A model generated the notes under the pieces. That model was not told the DNA's origin, ran no database searches, and saw only the letters and a list, made by a program, of their open reading frames with translations. A program made the position numbers and the translations under genes. A stretch of DNA of 64,000 nt from Proteles cristata cristata. Taxonomy: Eukaryota > Chordata > Mammalia > Carnivora > Hyaenidae. The stretch spans positions 124,001-188,000 of the forward strand of contig JAESUZ010003382.1 of NCBI GenBank assembly GCA_017311185.1, given 5' to 3'. Of this stretch, positions 1 through 10,226 are shown one piece after another (position 1 is the stretch's first letter; every line of letters starts with the position of its first letter).

Positions 1-400
1 ATGGGGCCTCTGGATATACAGTGGAGCTAAATAAGGCCATCTTCCCCAGTGACCCATCTAATCATCTCTGTCTTACAGCCCAGGATCATGCTGCTTAACG
101 TCACAACTCTGCGATTTTGCCACCTTGTTTGCATAAGATTTAGGCCCCCTGTGAGTGAATTCCTTTGCTCTCACTCTCCACTCCCAGATTGGTGGCCTAC
201 ATGAAATGCAGGGCATAGGTCCTCTGTTGGGGATATGATCCCATCTAAACTTTCTTGCATTTTCTTCCTCCCTCCAGCCCTCCTCAAGCAGGGAAGGCTT
301 TATCTGATTTTCAAGATAAGACACAATCACTCAGACTGCTTGGGTATTGTCCCAAATCTTGTTTATGCTCCAAGTTCTAGGCTTTTAAAACTCACAAATA
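1..400. other. Unique sequence, no gene recognised
   Basis: No recognisable repeat or conserved coding pattern was seen. An 85-codon antisense open frame (73-330) resembles no family I know and has no supporting context. Confidence 0.5.
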
Positions 401-460
401 GAGGTACCTAAATGGCTCAATCATTTAGTGTCTCTTGGTTTCAGCTGAGGTCATGAATTT
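401..460 (+). mobile_element. CAN-SINE 5' head fragment
   Basis: The stretch GAGGTACCTAAATGGCTCAA followed by a TTTCAGCTGAGGTCATGA-like segment is a diverged version of the tRNA-derived head of the carnivore SINE. The body and tail are missing; a T-rich run at about 470-485 follows directly. It is probably an old truncated copy. Confidence 0.55.
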
Positions 461-656
461 ACATTCTTCCTTTTTTTTTTTTTTATGCTAAATCTTTGAG
501 GCCCGGAGTGTATTTATTATTTACAGTATATTTATCAACTAGCATTAGCCACATTCCAAGTGCTAAATACAGTAGCTACTGTATTGGACACTGTGATGCT
601 CACATTTTCTTTTTGACACATGACAAAATATCAGAACCTTCAAAAGTGAACATTTT

Positions 657-851
657 GGGGGCACCTGAGTGGCTGAGTCAGATGAGCATCCAACTTTTGA
701 TTTTGGCTCACGTCACAATCCCAGGGTCATGGGATCTAGCCATGTGTCAGGCTCCATGCTAAGTATGGAGTTTGCTTGAGATTCTTTCTGTCTGTCTCTC
801 TGCATCTCTCCTTGACTTGTGCTTGCTCTTTCTCTCTCTCTCTAAAAAGAA
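657..851 (+). mobile_element. Older CAN-SINE, sense
   Basis: A GGGGGCACCTGAGTGGCTGA head is followed by a variant body (CAGGGTCATGGGATCTAGCC, then TGCTTGAGATTCT) and a CT-rich stretch ending in AAAAAGA. This body belongs to the older carnivore-wide subtype rather than the young feliform one. A second SINE abuts its A-tail directly, making a head-to-tail tandem. Confidence 0.85.
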
Positions 852-1078
852 GGGGCACCTGGGTGGCTCAGTTGGTTAAGCGTCCAACTTTGGCTCAGGT
901 CATGATCTCACAGTTTGGTGGGTTTGAGCCCGGCGTCGGGCTCTATGCTGACAGCTAGCTCAGAGCCTGGAGCCTGTTTCAGATTCTGTATCTCCCTCTC
1001 TCTCTGACCTTCCTTCCCTGCTCACGCTGTCTCTCTCTCTCCCACTCAGAAGTAAATAAAACGTTAAAAAAAAAAAAG
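852..1078 (+). mobile_element. Feliform CAN-SINE, sense
   Basis: This copy has the diagnostic head GGGGCACCTGGGTGGCTCAG, the GGTCATGATCTCACAG and TTTGAGCCCGGCGTCGGGCT blocks, a CT-rich middle and an AGTAAATAAAACGTTA(A)n tail. It probably inserted into the tail of the preceding older SINE. Confidence 0.93.
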
Positions 1079-2249
1079 GAAAGACAAAAATTTTGAAAAG
1101 AGAAAATATTATTTATTTTTCTAAGTGACTTAAAGGCTTCCTGATGATTGTAATATTTTCTGCATTTGATTCATGAGGGCAAACACATGATAATGAAAAT
1201 ATCTGTACATCATACATAGGAACATGTATGTCACCATAATCCTCTATCATGGAAAACTATGCTTTCAGGTTTATGCAATTTGTTTTATATTATTTTTGTG
1301 TTTATCTATGATCTGGCTTGTGGTAGTATTTCAGTAGTAACAAATAACTATAACTAAACTCTGTAAATGCATAGGGTCATTGTTAATCAGATGACAAGAG
1401 TTTCTGGAAGAGAACACTAGGTAAGGGAAGAGACAGAAAATGTCAAGAGAAAGAAAACCTGAAGATATTTTGAAAAACTGGACTTTTTCTATTTCAACTA
1501 TTGTTTCCTGGTGACACTTAGCTGCCCTGTTTTGGAGGGCAGGCTAAGTGATAATTTATGAAACTGGAAGAAAGCATAGCATCTAGGAACATTCAAGTGA
1601 AAGTTTTAGCATTTAAAAAGGAGGTGAACTATGTAAGGAAGCATGACATAGCCATTTTTAATGTAATGGAGACGTGATCAATGGAGACACATGTGAAAGG
1701 CTATCTGTATACATGCTTACCTAGTGCTCAGATAGTGTGTTCCTGACATATCTTAGGAACAAAATATTTTCATGTCAAAGAACATGGCAGAAGGTGCAAC
1801 TTGTTGAAATCTGGCACTGAAGTGACATATTAAGTAATTAGAACATACATTATCTGAGTTGAATTCTTCACATACTGTGATTAAAAGTCAAAAAGTATGG
1901 CACTCGACATTATAATTTCCCCCAATTTATGTTACATAACAGTTCCCATAAAATTCTGAGATTTGTGCTTTTTACAGATATCCCATGTTCTTTAGCACCT
2001 GTCAATCTTTAAATTCCTGGATGGCTATGATGATCTCTTCCATTGGCATTGATGCCTGGTGATCAGGCCATTCTTGCAAAGATAGCCAATGTCTAAGTAG
2101 TTCCTCAAACTCAATTTGTGACTAAAATGGTGGCTTGGCAAATCATATGATAGGCAGCTAGCAAACACACTGGGAGCCAGCTCAATTTAGTCCTTTCTAA
2201 AACCTATAGGTGTTCAGTAATTTATAATGATGCTGATCTGATCGGTTGT
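1079..2249. other. Unique AT-rich sequence
   Basis: About 1.2 kb with no repeat family, RNA gene or long open frame that I recognise. Base composition is AT-rich and ordinary for mammalian intergenic or intronic DNA. Confidence 0.5.
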
Positions 2250-2508
2250 ATAAAATTGACTATAGGGGCACCTGGGTGGCTTAGTCGGTTAAGCATCCGA
2301 CTTTCGCTTAGGTCATGATCTCGCGGTTCGTGGGTTTGAGCCCCGTGTTGGGCTCTGTGCTGACTGCCAGCTCAGAGCCTGGAGCCTGTTTCAGAGTCTG
2401 TATCTCCCTCTCTCTCTGGCCCTCCCCTGCTCACGCTGTCTTTCTCTCTCTCTCTCCTAGAAATAAATAAAAAAATATATATTTAAAAAAATAAAATTGA
2501 CTATAGGG
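2250..2508 (+). mobile_element. Young feliform CAN-SINE with perfect target duplication
   Basis: A near-consensus SINE (2265-2490) lies between two identical copies of ATAAAATTGACTATAGGG, at 2250-2267 and 2491-2508. The last GGG of the left copy overlaps the SINE's own GGGG head, so the duplication is 15 to 18 bp. Head, B-box-like GGTTCGTGGGTTTGAGCC, CT-rich body and A-rich tail are all present. The intact duplication implies a recent L1-mediated insertion. Confidence 0.95.
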
Positions 2509-2630
2509 TTTTTCACATTTTTTAACACAGCACTACAGAAAGTTCCCATACCTAACACATCAAATATTAAAAATTATAAATTTGAGCCAAAAGCTTCTTG
2601 TCTTAAAATGGTATAGAAAATTAATTTTTA

Positions 2631-2750
2631 GAGGTACCTGTCTGGTTCAGTTGGTAAAGCAGGCAACTTCTGATCTCAGGGTTGTGAGTTCAATCCCCAT
2701 GTTGGGTGTGGAGCCTACTTTAAAGGAAAAAATAAAAGATACTAAAAAAA
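2631..2750 (+). mobile_element. Old short CAN-SINE (tRNA-Lys head, SINEC_a-like)
   Basis: GAGGTACCTGTCTGGTTCAG, TTGTGAGTTCAATCCCCATG and GTTGGGTGTGGAGCCTACTT match the short carnivore SINE subtype that lacks the long CT-rich middle. A degraded A-rich tail follows. Flanks AATTTTTAG (before) and AATTTTAG (after) may be a worn target duplication. Confidence 0.75.
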
Positions 2751-5199
2751 GGGAAATTTTAGTATTAAAGGATTTGCTTTAACTAGGTGAGAAATATTTT
2801 TCTGTGAATTAAGATCATAACAACATTGAGGAAATTTTGATTCCACTTACTTGGGCAGACTTCTACCAATCTGGACAAATTGCCCAGGGAGTTTTAAAGA
2901 TATAATGGGGCGGGGGGGAATAATCCAATAGGAATGCAACACTCTCTTTCTAAAAGTTGGTGTAATTTAATCTCATTCAGTAAAACAACATGTCTGTGAC
3001 TCTTTTCCAGTGAGGGATCTCATAAAATTTGGAAAATATCATTTGAAGTTACGTTCTAACTCTCTAAGAGAACTCTTTTGAGAAAGCCTAATGAAGGCTT
3101 TAGATTTCAGGGCATAAATACAGTCTGAAATGGTTACTAAGGTATATTTGTTAGGTTTATTATTTCCTTTAAAGAACTCATGTAGCTCCCTAAGATTTAT
3201 CATAGTGATGGATACCAAGAAAATAATCTGTGGTCTTAATTGCTAAGTACCCAAACCATAAAGAATGATACTAGGATCGGAGGGTAAAATCGCTGCTTTG
3301 ATCACAGGAAACAAACATAGAATCTTTACTGCCACCCAAATGCATTTCTATGAGGAATGGCTTTTTTTCTAACATAACACAAAACAATCACATTGTTTGG
3401 GGTTTGTTAAGATAATTAAAAGCCCAAGCTAATATTTAACTACAGTAGTGTTGATAAGCACTCTTACCTAAAGATAATCAGCAGGACCATATAGACAACA
3501 TCTGAGTTATCTCCCTAGTTAAGTTATCCAGTCCTACAAAAATTTTCAAATTTTGTAGGGAAATGGGGTTTTTGTTCCAGTTTAGGAAAATCTTGTGTTT
3601 TTGAAATCAGTAACTGTAACTTCAACTCTGGGCCAGTGAGTTATGAATCTGTACCGAAAGCTAGAGTTTCTCCTTTGGAGGCACAAATACATAGACCCAT
3701 CTTGTGTCTGAACACCTCCACTTGGTTCTCCCCAAAGCACCTCAAACTAGACATGTAAATGGAAAACACTGTCATCTACCCTCAATTTCATCGTTGTGTG
3801 TCACTTACCCTGGTAGATGATGTCACTACTCCTTCAGTCTCCCAAGGCAAAAAAAATTTGGAGATATTTTAAATGGCTCTTTACCATTCACATTCAGCCT
3901 TTCCAGAAGTTATATAACAAAATGCTGTGTGAGATAGGGGTTGACATTGTTTCCTGTGTCTGGAAGTAATCAGTAGAGCAAGGCATTCTGGTGAGGACCA
4001 TGTCTACTTTCTTTAGGTGAGAGCCTCAGTTCCCCACCCCCCAGTACAAGAAAAGCCACTTTGGTGGTCTTTATCAGCCAGAGGCACATGCAGGACCTGG
4101 AAGGAGGGGTCCTCACCTTCTGGGGACAGGCAGAGTTTGGAGAATAGTAACCCTCCCGTTTAATTCTCACTTCTCTCTATAAAGGAGAAGATTCAACCTT
4201 TCTGTCCCTCTCCTACAAGATTATGGGTGTCAAAACCTGCCCTCTCTGTGTCACACCAAGTGGGGACTGGTAAAGAACGCTTGTCTGAAAGTTGTTGAGC
4301 CAACAAAATGGTAGAACCTCCAGTGGTGTTGAGTATGAAGAAGGGGGCAGCCAAGACAGGAAGCATGAAGATGCATTCCGCATTCCAGGCAAGGATGTGT
4401 GAGTCTACGTTTCCCTTCTTCAACCTGGAGACTGGGGCTTCTGGTTCTAGCACCCCACTCCACCATGGGCCAGGGGCATTCTGTGGTTACAGGGTCCTCC
4501 TCAGCAGGAAAACTGTGGGGTGAACAGATCTCCTGCTGGGCATCTGGGAGGTATGGGAGCCTTAGGGAAAGAGGAATTGGCTAATGGTCAAGCCACATCT
4601 CCCAGGTCTGCAAGGGATGTACCCACAAAAGAGGACCAATACTTAGAAATTCATCTACAGACAGCTTTGCCCTGAGACACAGTGGCCAAGAGAAGGGGGA
4701 CCATGTGCCTGTCAGTAGCAACTTATGTTGTTCAGGGAACCCACCGTCCCTCCTCCCTCACACTGTGCCGTTAGTAGGTGGGGGCTTGAGGGGTAGGACT
4801 GGAGGCAGAATGGAGGGATGGTAACAAAAAGAGCCAACCAGGAGCCCCTTCCCACAAGTCTTGTCTGTGCTGAGGAAGGAGAATTTTGAATAGCAGAAAA
4901 GCTTTTTTAAGAACCCAAGTGACCAAAATATTATGAAATTATACTCAGACGTCATGCAAAGAGTCTGCTTCTCAGGAGAAAAAGAAAGTCTATAATTAGA
5001 AGCTGTTGGGGAAAGATGAAACTGTCCCATGTTTACATCAGTGTAAGTGGAGAATTCTCAGTCAGATCAGTGCATGAATATCTGAGCTCCTAAATACTTC
5101 CTAGGTTTACTGTTATCATTCTTGTCATATTTTGACCTTCACAGGCCAAGGCCTACAAATCGCCTCAGACCCTGGCTGTTACACAAGTTCCTTTTTCTT
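2751..5199. other. Unique sequence, no gene recognised
   Basis: About 2.4 kb without a repeat family that I can name. Several short overlapping open frames at 3970-4584 on both strands are not supported by a recognised protein. A short G run occurs near 2908-2919 and an inverted repeat at 3533-3559. Confidence 0.45.
3533..3559. repeat. Short inverted repeat (9-bp arms)
   Basis: CCTACAAAA at 3533-3541 and its exact complement TTTTGTAGG at 3551-3559 flank a 9-base AT-rich spacer, so the stretch could fold as a hairpin. No function is implied. Confidence 0.7.
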
Positions 5200-5660
5200 C
5201 CTTCCAGGAGGCAGTCTTTCCCAAACTTTTTCAGCACTTTTTTCCCACCCTCTATCTTCTCTAACTTACAAAATCTGATTGTCGCTTTTCAATAGCTCTC
5301 ATTTGCAGCAAATCACGTTTTCATTTTGGATGACATTCAAGGCACTTGCTGATCTGACTTCCTGCTTCCCCATTCATCTTTATCTGTTGCTCAGAATTAA
5401 TACAAATGCAAACCTGAATTACTAAGAAGCCCTGAACATTCGTTGGCATATATGCATTCCTGTGTATAGTTCTGCTGGATAATTCATCAGTTTTCAAGAA
5501 TGACCTAAATGCTAACTAGTCATAAAGATTCTTATTTCTTCAGGTTGACTCAAATGTCCTTCTCCTGTGTTCCCTCTGTACTTTGTACACATCATTACCA
5601 CCGCTTCATCTACTCATTGCAATTGTTTGCCATTGCACAATAGCAAAATCAACTAGATTT
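5200..5660 (+). mobile_element. L2 (LINE) fragment, sense, diverged
   Basis: A colinear series of blocks resembles the L2 3' region: GACATTCAAGGCACTTGCTG, then GACTCAAATGTCCTTCTCC, then CTTTGTACACATCATTACC. Divergence is high, as expected for this mammal-wide ancient family. The assignment is from recalled consensus only. Confidence 0.6.
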
Positions 5661-6679
5661 GTTTTATAAGGATCCACAAGAGGACTTTCCCTTAGCTCTT
5701 AATATTAGGAAAAGATGTGTGTCTCTCGAATAATGCATTATAATCTTTGGAAAATTATAATGCCCTCAAGAGCACCTAGAAAATACTAGCAGATTAGTTT
5801 ATTTTCCTGAATGAATAAGTTAATGATAATAATCTTTCTTGCTTTGGCTACCAGGAAGCTCAAAATGAAATTTACAGCCTATCTTTAGCATCCACTTAGG
5901 ACCTCATGGCATGTGATTGGTATATTAATCTTAATTTTGGTTTCACCTTAATTTTTTGCACATTTTTGTTCTTCATAATGCATATCACCTCATCACTTTC
6001 TTTTTCTTTTTTAAATTCCTGGCAGAATATATGCATGCCTTGTTTTTCTTCTGAAATCAAAATAGAGTATAAGCATAAATCGTGATTATACACTCATTTA
6101 TTTAATGAAAGAAGAATGCAGGTAAATACCAAACCAAAAGAGTTTGGGCAGAGTTTAGTAAAAGAGATCATTGAATTAGTTTGCTTATAGACATAGTTAT
6201 GGGAGAAAACAATAAAGTTTACCAGGTACTTTCTAATTCACTTTCACGTTACACATGTCTAAACTTACATAGTCTGAACTGTAGATAGGATTGTTTCTTT
6301 AAATAAGTTGTGGCTGATTTCGTCAGACTTTCTGCAAAATATGTTTCAGTGACAGGCATTAAAATGATCAGTAAGATTGTATCATCCTAATTTTACTATA
6401 CCAGATAGGTTTTGCTCTCAGCATATCCTTGATGAATATCTGAAATTACAATGCACTTTTCTATTTTGAATTTCCCCAGTGACATAAAGAAAATGACTGC
6501 AACATAAGCACCATTCAAGCCTCCGTAAGCATGGTTCTCATTAGGTTATCTGTACCTTCCATTGCTCAACCCTTAGATACCAAAATGTCTGTTTATACCA
6601 CAGGTAGCAAAAGCTTGTACTTCAGGGGGAAAATGAACAGATCCAAAGCCATGATTCTTAGTGCTTCTTTTATATCTAG
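5661..6679. other. Unique AT-rich sequence
   Basis: No repeat family, RNA gene or credible coding region was recognised in this kilobase. Confidence 0.5.
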
Positions 6680-6752
6680 CTGTATGTATGTATGTGCGTG
6701 TGTGTGTGTGTTGTGTGTATACATGTATAGGTATATATGTGTATATGTACAT
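6680..6752. repeat. Imperfect TG/TATG microsatellite
   Basis: Mixed TATG, GTGTGTGT and TATATG units form a 70-bp low-complexity block. Short open frames across it on both strands are artefacts of the repeat. Confidence 0.85.
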
Positions 6753-6759
6753 CTATAAA

Positions 6760-6855
6760 AGTGAAGTATAGACATACAGAGTTACATCAGTTTGAAGTGT
6801 GCAACACAGTGATTTGACAACACTATACATTATACTACGCTCATTACACAAGTAG
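6760..6855 (-). mobile_element. L1 3'-UTR fragment, antisense
   Basis: A block reading AGTTTGAAGTGTGCAACACA then GTGATTTGACAACACTATAC resembles the antisense of the common carnivore L1 3'-UTR motif (CAGGTGTACAACATAGTGATT-like). It is short and old. Confidence 0.5.
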
Positions 6856-6984
6856 TTGTGGACTATATGTTACTTAAATCCTGATGAAAAAGAATGATTA
6901 CTATATTACTGAGGTTCTAGTATAAAGAGAAACACTGGGCATGAATCAACTGAAATGTACTTATGTGTCAGCGCTCTGAGAAAT

Positions 6985-7078
6985 TTGATGTCGTTCCTCA
7001 TTTAACTTCTCAGCACATAGGATAATGACACAAAAGCGATAGTGAGCTCAGGGACTTCCCCAAGGACTCCCATATTAA
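6985..7078 (-). mobile_element. MIR fragment, antisense
   Basis: TCATTTAACTTCTCAGCACA followed by GGACTTCCCCAAGGACTCCC resembles the antisense MIR core (TCATTTAATCCTCACAAC then ACTTGCCCAAGGTCAC). It is partial and diverged. Confidence 0.45.
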
Positions 7079-7164
7079 CATATGACTGAAACATCAGGTG
7101 GGGGGGGAGGGCGTAGCCCAGGATAAAGTAACAATTATGAGCTAGATATGAAATCGTAGCCCCT

Positions 7165-7440
7165 GCCAGCACTGAATGGCTTCGGGAAATTACTTACCCT
7201 CGCTGAGTGTCTGTAAGAGGATAATCGCACCTACCTCTTGGTGTTGTGAGAAATAGCTGGAACTATGTGTTTTGGTAGAGTACGTGCTAAGTAAATGATC
7301 TGTATGTCAAGGAATAATTGATTTGTGAAAAGTCCTAGCATAGTTTTAAATGAGGATTAAATGGATTAATAGAGATGACAAACTAGCATATAATAAGTAC
7401 TTATAAATGTTAAGTGATATGTTATTATTTTATTATTATT
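7165..7440 (+). mobile_element. MIR fragments, sense
   Basis: Two MIR-like pieces follow each other. The first (7165-7310) shows GGGAAATTACTTACCCTCGC and AAGAGGATAATCGCACCTAC. The second (7345-7440) shows ATGAGGATTAAATGG, a block ending AAGTACTTATAAATGTTAAG, and a TTATTATTATT tail typical of the MIR 3' end. Confidence 0.6.
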
Positions 7441-7482
7441 ATTTGAGCCTCTAAACAATAAGGTCTCTAAATGAACATAGTT

Positions 7483-7518
<36 letters not shown>
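7483..7518. repeat. (ATC)12 trinucleotide microsatellite
   Basis: Twelve uninterrupted ATC units lie just after a MIR tail. Pure trinucleotide arrays of this length are often length-polymorphic. Confidence 0.95.
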
Positions 7519-8411
7519 TTACCAAGTCTGAATCTCAGTCTTTAGCTCCTGCTTACTTGTGATCCCTATTAGGAATTAAAACCACCCAGCCCATCCAGAG
7601 CAAAACAATGTCTCCTCAAAGTGAGAGCTGGGAAGAGGCAACGCTTCTCTGCTCTCATCTCCTAACGTATAGATCTCACGTGTTGCCGGTTCCTTCCTTG
7701 GTTATTTTTCTAGCATTCTGTACAAGACTGCATGAAACAGCGCCCATGAACATGGCTACTTTGCAAAATGTGTCTCCCTCACTGGAGCCAGCAATACCCC
7801 GGGCTTCGTTTCTGCCAGCTAAGGGCCTTTTCCTTGCTTCAGGAGAGATTTGACACTGCCATTGCCAATTCACACACCCACCCGTCACTGTCACAGACCC
7901 GGTTTTGATCTTTGAAGCACCTCTTCCTAAGCTGGTGTCCTTGCTTTTAAGGGAAGGAGCCCTGGTGCCTGCATCAGATATTATTAACCTGAGGAGAAAC
8001 ACAGATCCTGCCATGACAGATGTGGCTTGTGACATAAGCATGCTGTTGTCTCCAGGAGTCTGGTGTAGACACACAGTCTGATGGCGACAGCCCGGCCTGC
8101 TGACTGGCAGGGCACGTACAGGAAACATTCCGGACAAAGGGCTGGATCTGTTTCAAATTAGGCGAGGAGAAATACAGTAAGATGATTGCCCTCTGATTAA
8201 ATAACTGAAAACTATTTATCAGTTCAATAAGTTGTCACACCATCTGTCACATAATTGAGACAGTAAAACAGATTCGACCTCTAACACAGTCTGATGAAAT
8301 GTAAACTCAATCAGATTATTCCTTTCTAAATTCCCTGTTTTTATTACCTCTGTGGAATGAACTTCCTAGTTTTACTAGTCACTCATCAAGAACTCAGTTC
8401 TTGCTGTGAGG

Positions 8412-8414
<3 letters not shown>
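7519..8414. other. Unique sequence with a 153-codon antisense open frame
   Basis: No repeat family is evident. The antisense frame 7676-8137 (153 codons) is the longest one here that lies outside obvious repeat DNA. Its product has no motif, signal peptide or family that I recognise, and no flanking exon pattern was seen, so I do not call it a gene. Confidence 0.45.

Positions 8415-8464
<50 letters not shown>
8415..8464. repeat. (GT)25 dinucleotide microsatellite
   Basis: Fifty bases of uninterrupted GT follow GTCC and end at TTTTGCCC. It is the longest pure dinucleotide run in the window and is likely length-variable. Confidence 0.97.
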
Positions 8465-8467
<3 letters not shown>

Positions 8468-8579
8468 GCCCTTTCATTTTCTGAAATCTTATTTTAGGAA
8501 AGCAGGGCTTGAAGACCACACCAAAAATCTGTTGTCTTTACATTCATTTTAAGACTCAATGAAACTTGAAATGCCCTGT

Positions 8580-8679
8580 ATTAATAACAGTTGCCATTTG
8601 TTGAGGAATTACTAGATGCCAACCTAAATGTTTCCTATGCAGTCTCATTTAATCCTCCCAGAAACCACACTAGACAGGT

Positions 8680-8710
<31 letters not shown>

Positions 8711-8845
8711 GTTTAATCCTCCTTCCAGAGATCTGAACGCTGGGCCTAAGAAAAATTAAGTGATGTACTCAGGGTCACAACAGACAAATGAAAGCTCTGG
8801 AATTTGTGCTCAGGTCTGTCTGACTCCAAAGACTGTGGTTTTCAT
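8580..8845 (-). mobile_element. MIR, antisense, split by a TTTTG repeat
   Basis: The MIR antisense order is followed: TAACAGTTGCCATTTGTTGAGG, TCTCATTTAATCCTCCCAG, then AGTGATGTACTCAGGGTCAC and TCTGTCTGACTCCAAAGACTGTGG. A (TTTTG)n block at 8679-8716 replaces part of the core. Confidence 0.8.
8679..8716. repeat. (TTTTG)n pentanucleotide repeat
   Basis: About seven TTTTG units with a T-rich edge lie inside the antisense MIR at 8580-8845. The array may have grown from a short inserted A-tail read on the other strand. Confidence 0.9.
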
Positions 8846-8959
8846 CACCTACTTTTCATTTGGATCCAATTCAATTAAAATAAAAAATCATGAGGACCAT
8901 TAGCCAAATACTTTGAGGAATTCAGAGTGAGAATACAGCAGACACAGGGTGGTGGGTGC

Positions 8960-9280
8960 ATATAACTAAGCAATATAACTATGTAATATAGAATATAATG
9001 AACATAGAATATAACATGAAATATAACTAGGTAACATAAAATATAACTAAGCAATATAAAATATAACAACAATATAAAATATAACTAAGTAACAAAATAA
9101 AACTAAGCAATATAAGATATAAGTAAGCAATGTAAGATATAACTAAGCAATATAGAATATAACTAACATAAAATATAACCAAGCAACATCAAATACAACT
9201 AAGTAACATAAAATAAAACTGAGCAATATAGAATATAAGCAATGCAAGATATAACATAAAAAGGAGCTAAGCAACCTAGA
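8960..9280. repeat. AT-rich minisatellite, unit about 20 bp
   Basis: About 320 bp consists of imperfect tandem copies of a unit close to ATATAACTAAGCAATATAAA. Copies vary in length (unit halves TATAACTAAG and CAATATAAAA recombine), with recurring variants such as AGTAACATAAAATA. No mobile-element family accounts for it. An antisense open frame across its start (8875-9072) is a repeat artefact. Confidence 0.9.
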
Positions 9281-9589
9281 CCGAAACTACATAGCATGGA
9301 AGAAAATGATGGAAGCCCTGTGGAGAAGTCCCAGAGGCTGCCACACAAGATGCTGTAGGTACAAATATGCTGCACCTTGAGGAGGTCATTGGAAAGCAGA
9401 TTCTCCGTTTTGCTCAGCTAACTTTTGTTCTGATACTCTACCGCCTGAACTTGAACAAAGTCACTTTTCCCATCATTGTGAGGATATACACACCCACAGC
9501 CACTGTGCCCGCGGTCAGTCTATTGCTGCTTTGCCCCAAACCCACCCTTCTTTGCCTGGTAATCCCTCTCTCCTTGGCCCCCTGACATA
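9281..9589. other. Unique sequence between minisatellite and GC-rich patch
   Basis: No repeat family was recognised. Short sense open frame 9367-9585 has no recognised product. Confidence 0.45.
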
Positions 9590-10013
9590 GTGCCCTGTGG
9601 GGAGCCCCCGGGAGTGGGGCGCCCTGCGAGGAAGGAGGAAGGGGAGACTCTTCCAGGCCAGGGCCGGATCTCTGACTCCAGCAGCTCAGCAGGGTGGCCA
9701 GCAGGCGGGCGTGCAGGAGCGCCTGCATCCCCACGCCTGGCATTGGTGCAACAGGGCTCCAGAGCGCAGGCTCTTCCGCTCTTCCCGCTCTTCCCCTGCG
9801 GCAGGCGCAGCAGCCATGGGCGTGTTCCTGCCAGGCCCAGCCCTGCGGGGTGGGGTCCTTCCTGAAGGCCCCTGCCGCAGCACTCAACAGACCCCAACAT
9901 CCAGCGGACACAGCCACCCTCTCTTCAGAGGAGTCTGCACCCCAGCCTTGGGCAGTTCCTGCAAGTGCGGCTCCTTCCGGGCTTCCGTCTCGGCCCTAGA
10001 CCGAGCAGCTCTT
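9590..10013. other. GC-rich, CpG-bearing patch
   Basis: GC content is about 60-65% against an AT-rich background, with roughly twenty CpG dinucleotides by eye. Several long frames are open on both strands (for example antisense 9438-9917 and sense 9597-10109), as expected from GC-rich DNA with few stop codons; none shows a recognised domain. A short CGCTCTTCC tandem lies near 9765-9795. It could be a weak CpG island or just a GC-rich block. Confidence 0.5.
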
Positions 10014-10226
10014 CTTTTTTTTTTTTCTAGGATAGAGAGAGACAGCGTGAACAGGGGAGGGTCAGAGAGAGAGGAAGACACAGACTCCGAAACTGGCTCC
10101 AGGCTCTGAGCTGGCAGTCAGCACAGAGCCCGACGTGGGGCTCGAACCCACGAACCGCGAGATCATGACCCAAGCGAAAGTCGGATGCCCAACCGACTAA
10201 GCCACCCAGGTGCCCCATCGGCTCTT
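10014..10226 (-). mobile_element. Feliform CAN-SINE, antisense
   Basis: Read on the reverse strand this is a near-complete copy: T-rich tail at 10015-10026, GA-rich middle, GGCTCGAACCCACGAACCGC and GCCACCCAGGTGCCCC at 10201-10216. GCTCTTCT occurs on both sides (10008-10015 and 10220-10227) as a short target duplication. It separates two GC-rich patches. Confidence 0.93.

Noticed and set aside
4193..4584. Cluster of frames on both strands (61-86 codons)
   Set aside because: There is no recognised product, no family motif and no exon-like context.
9438..10109. Frames of 159 and 170 codons on opposite strands in the GC-rich patch
   Set aside because: GC-rich DNA has few stops. No domain is recognisable, and the sense frame ends inside a SINE.
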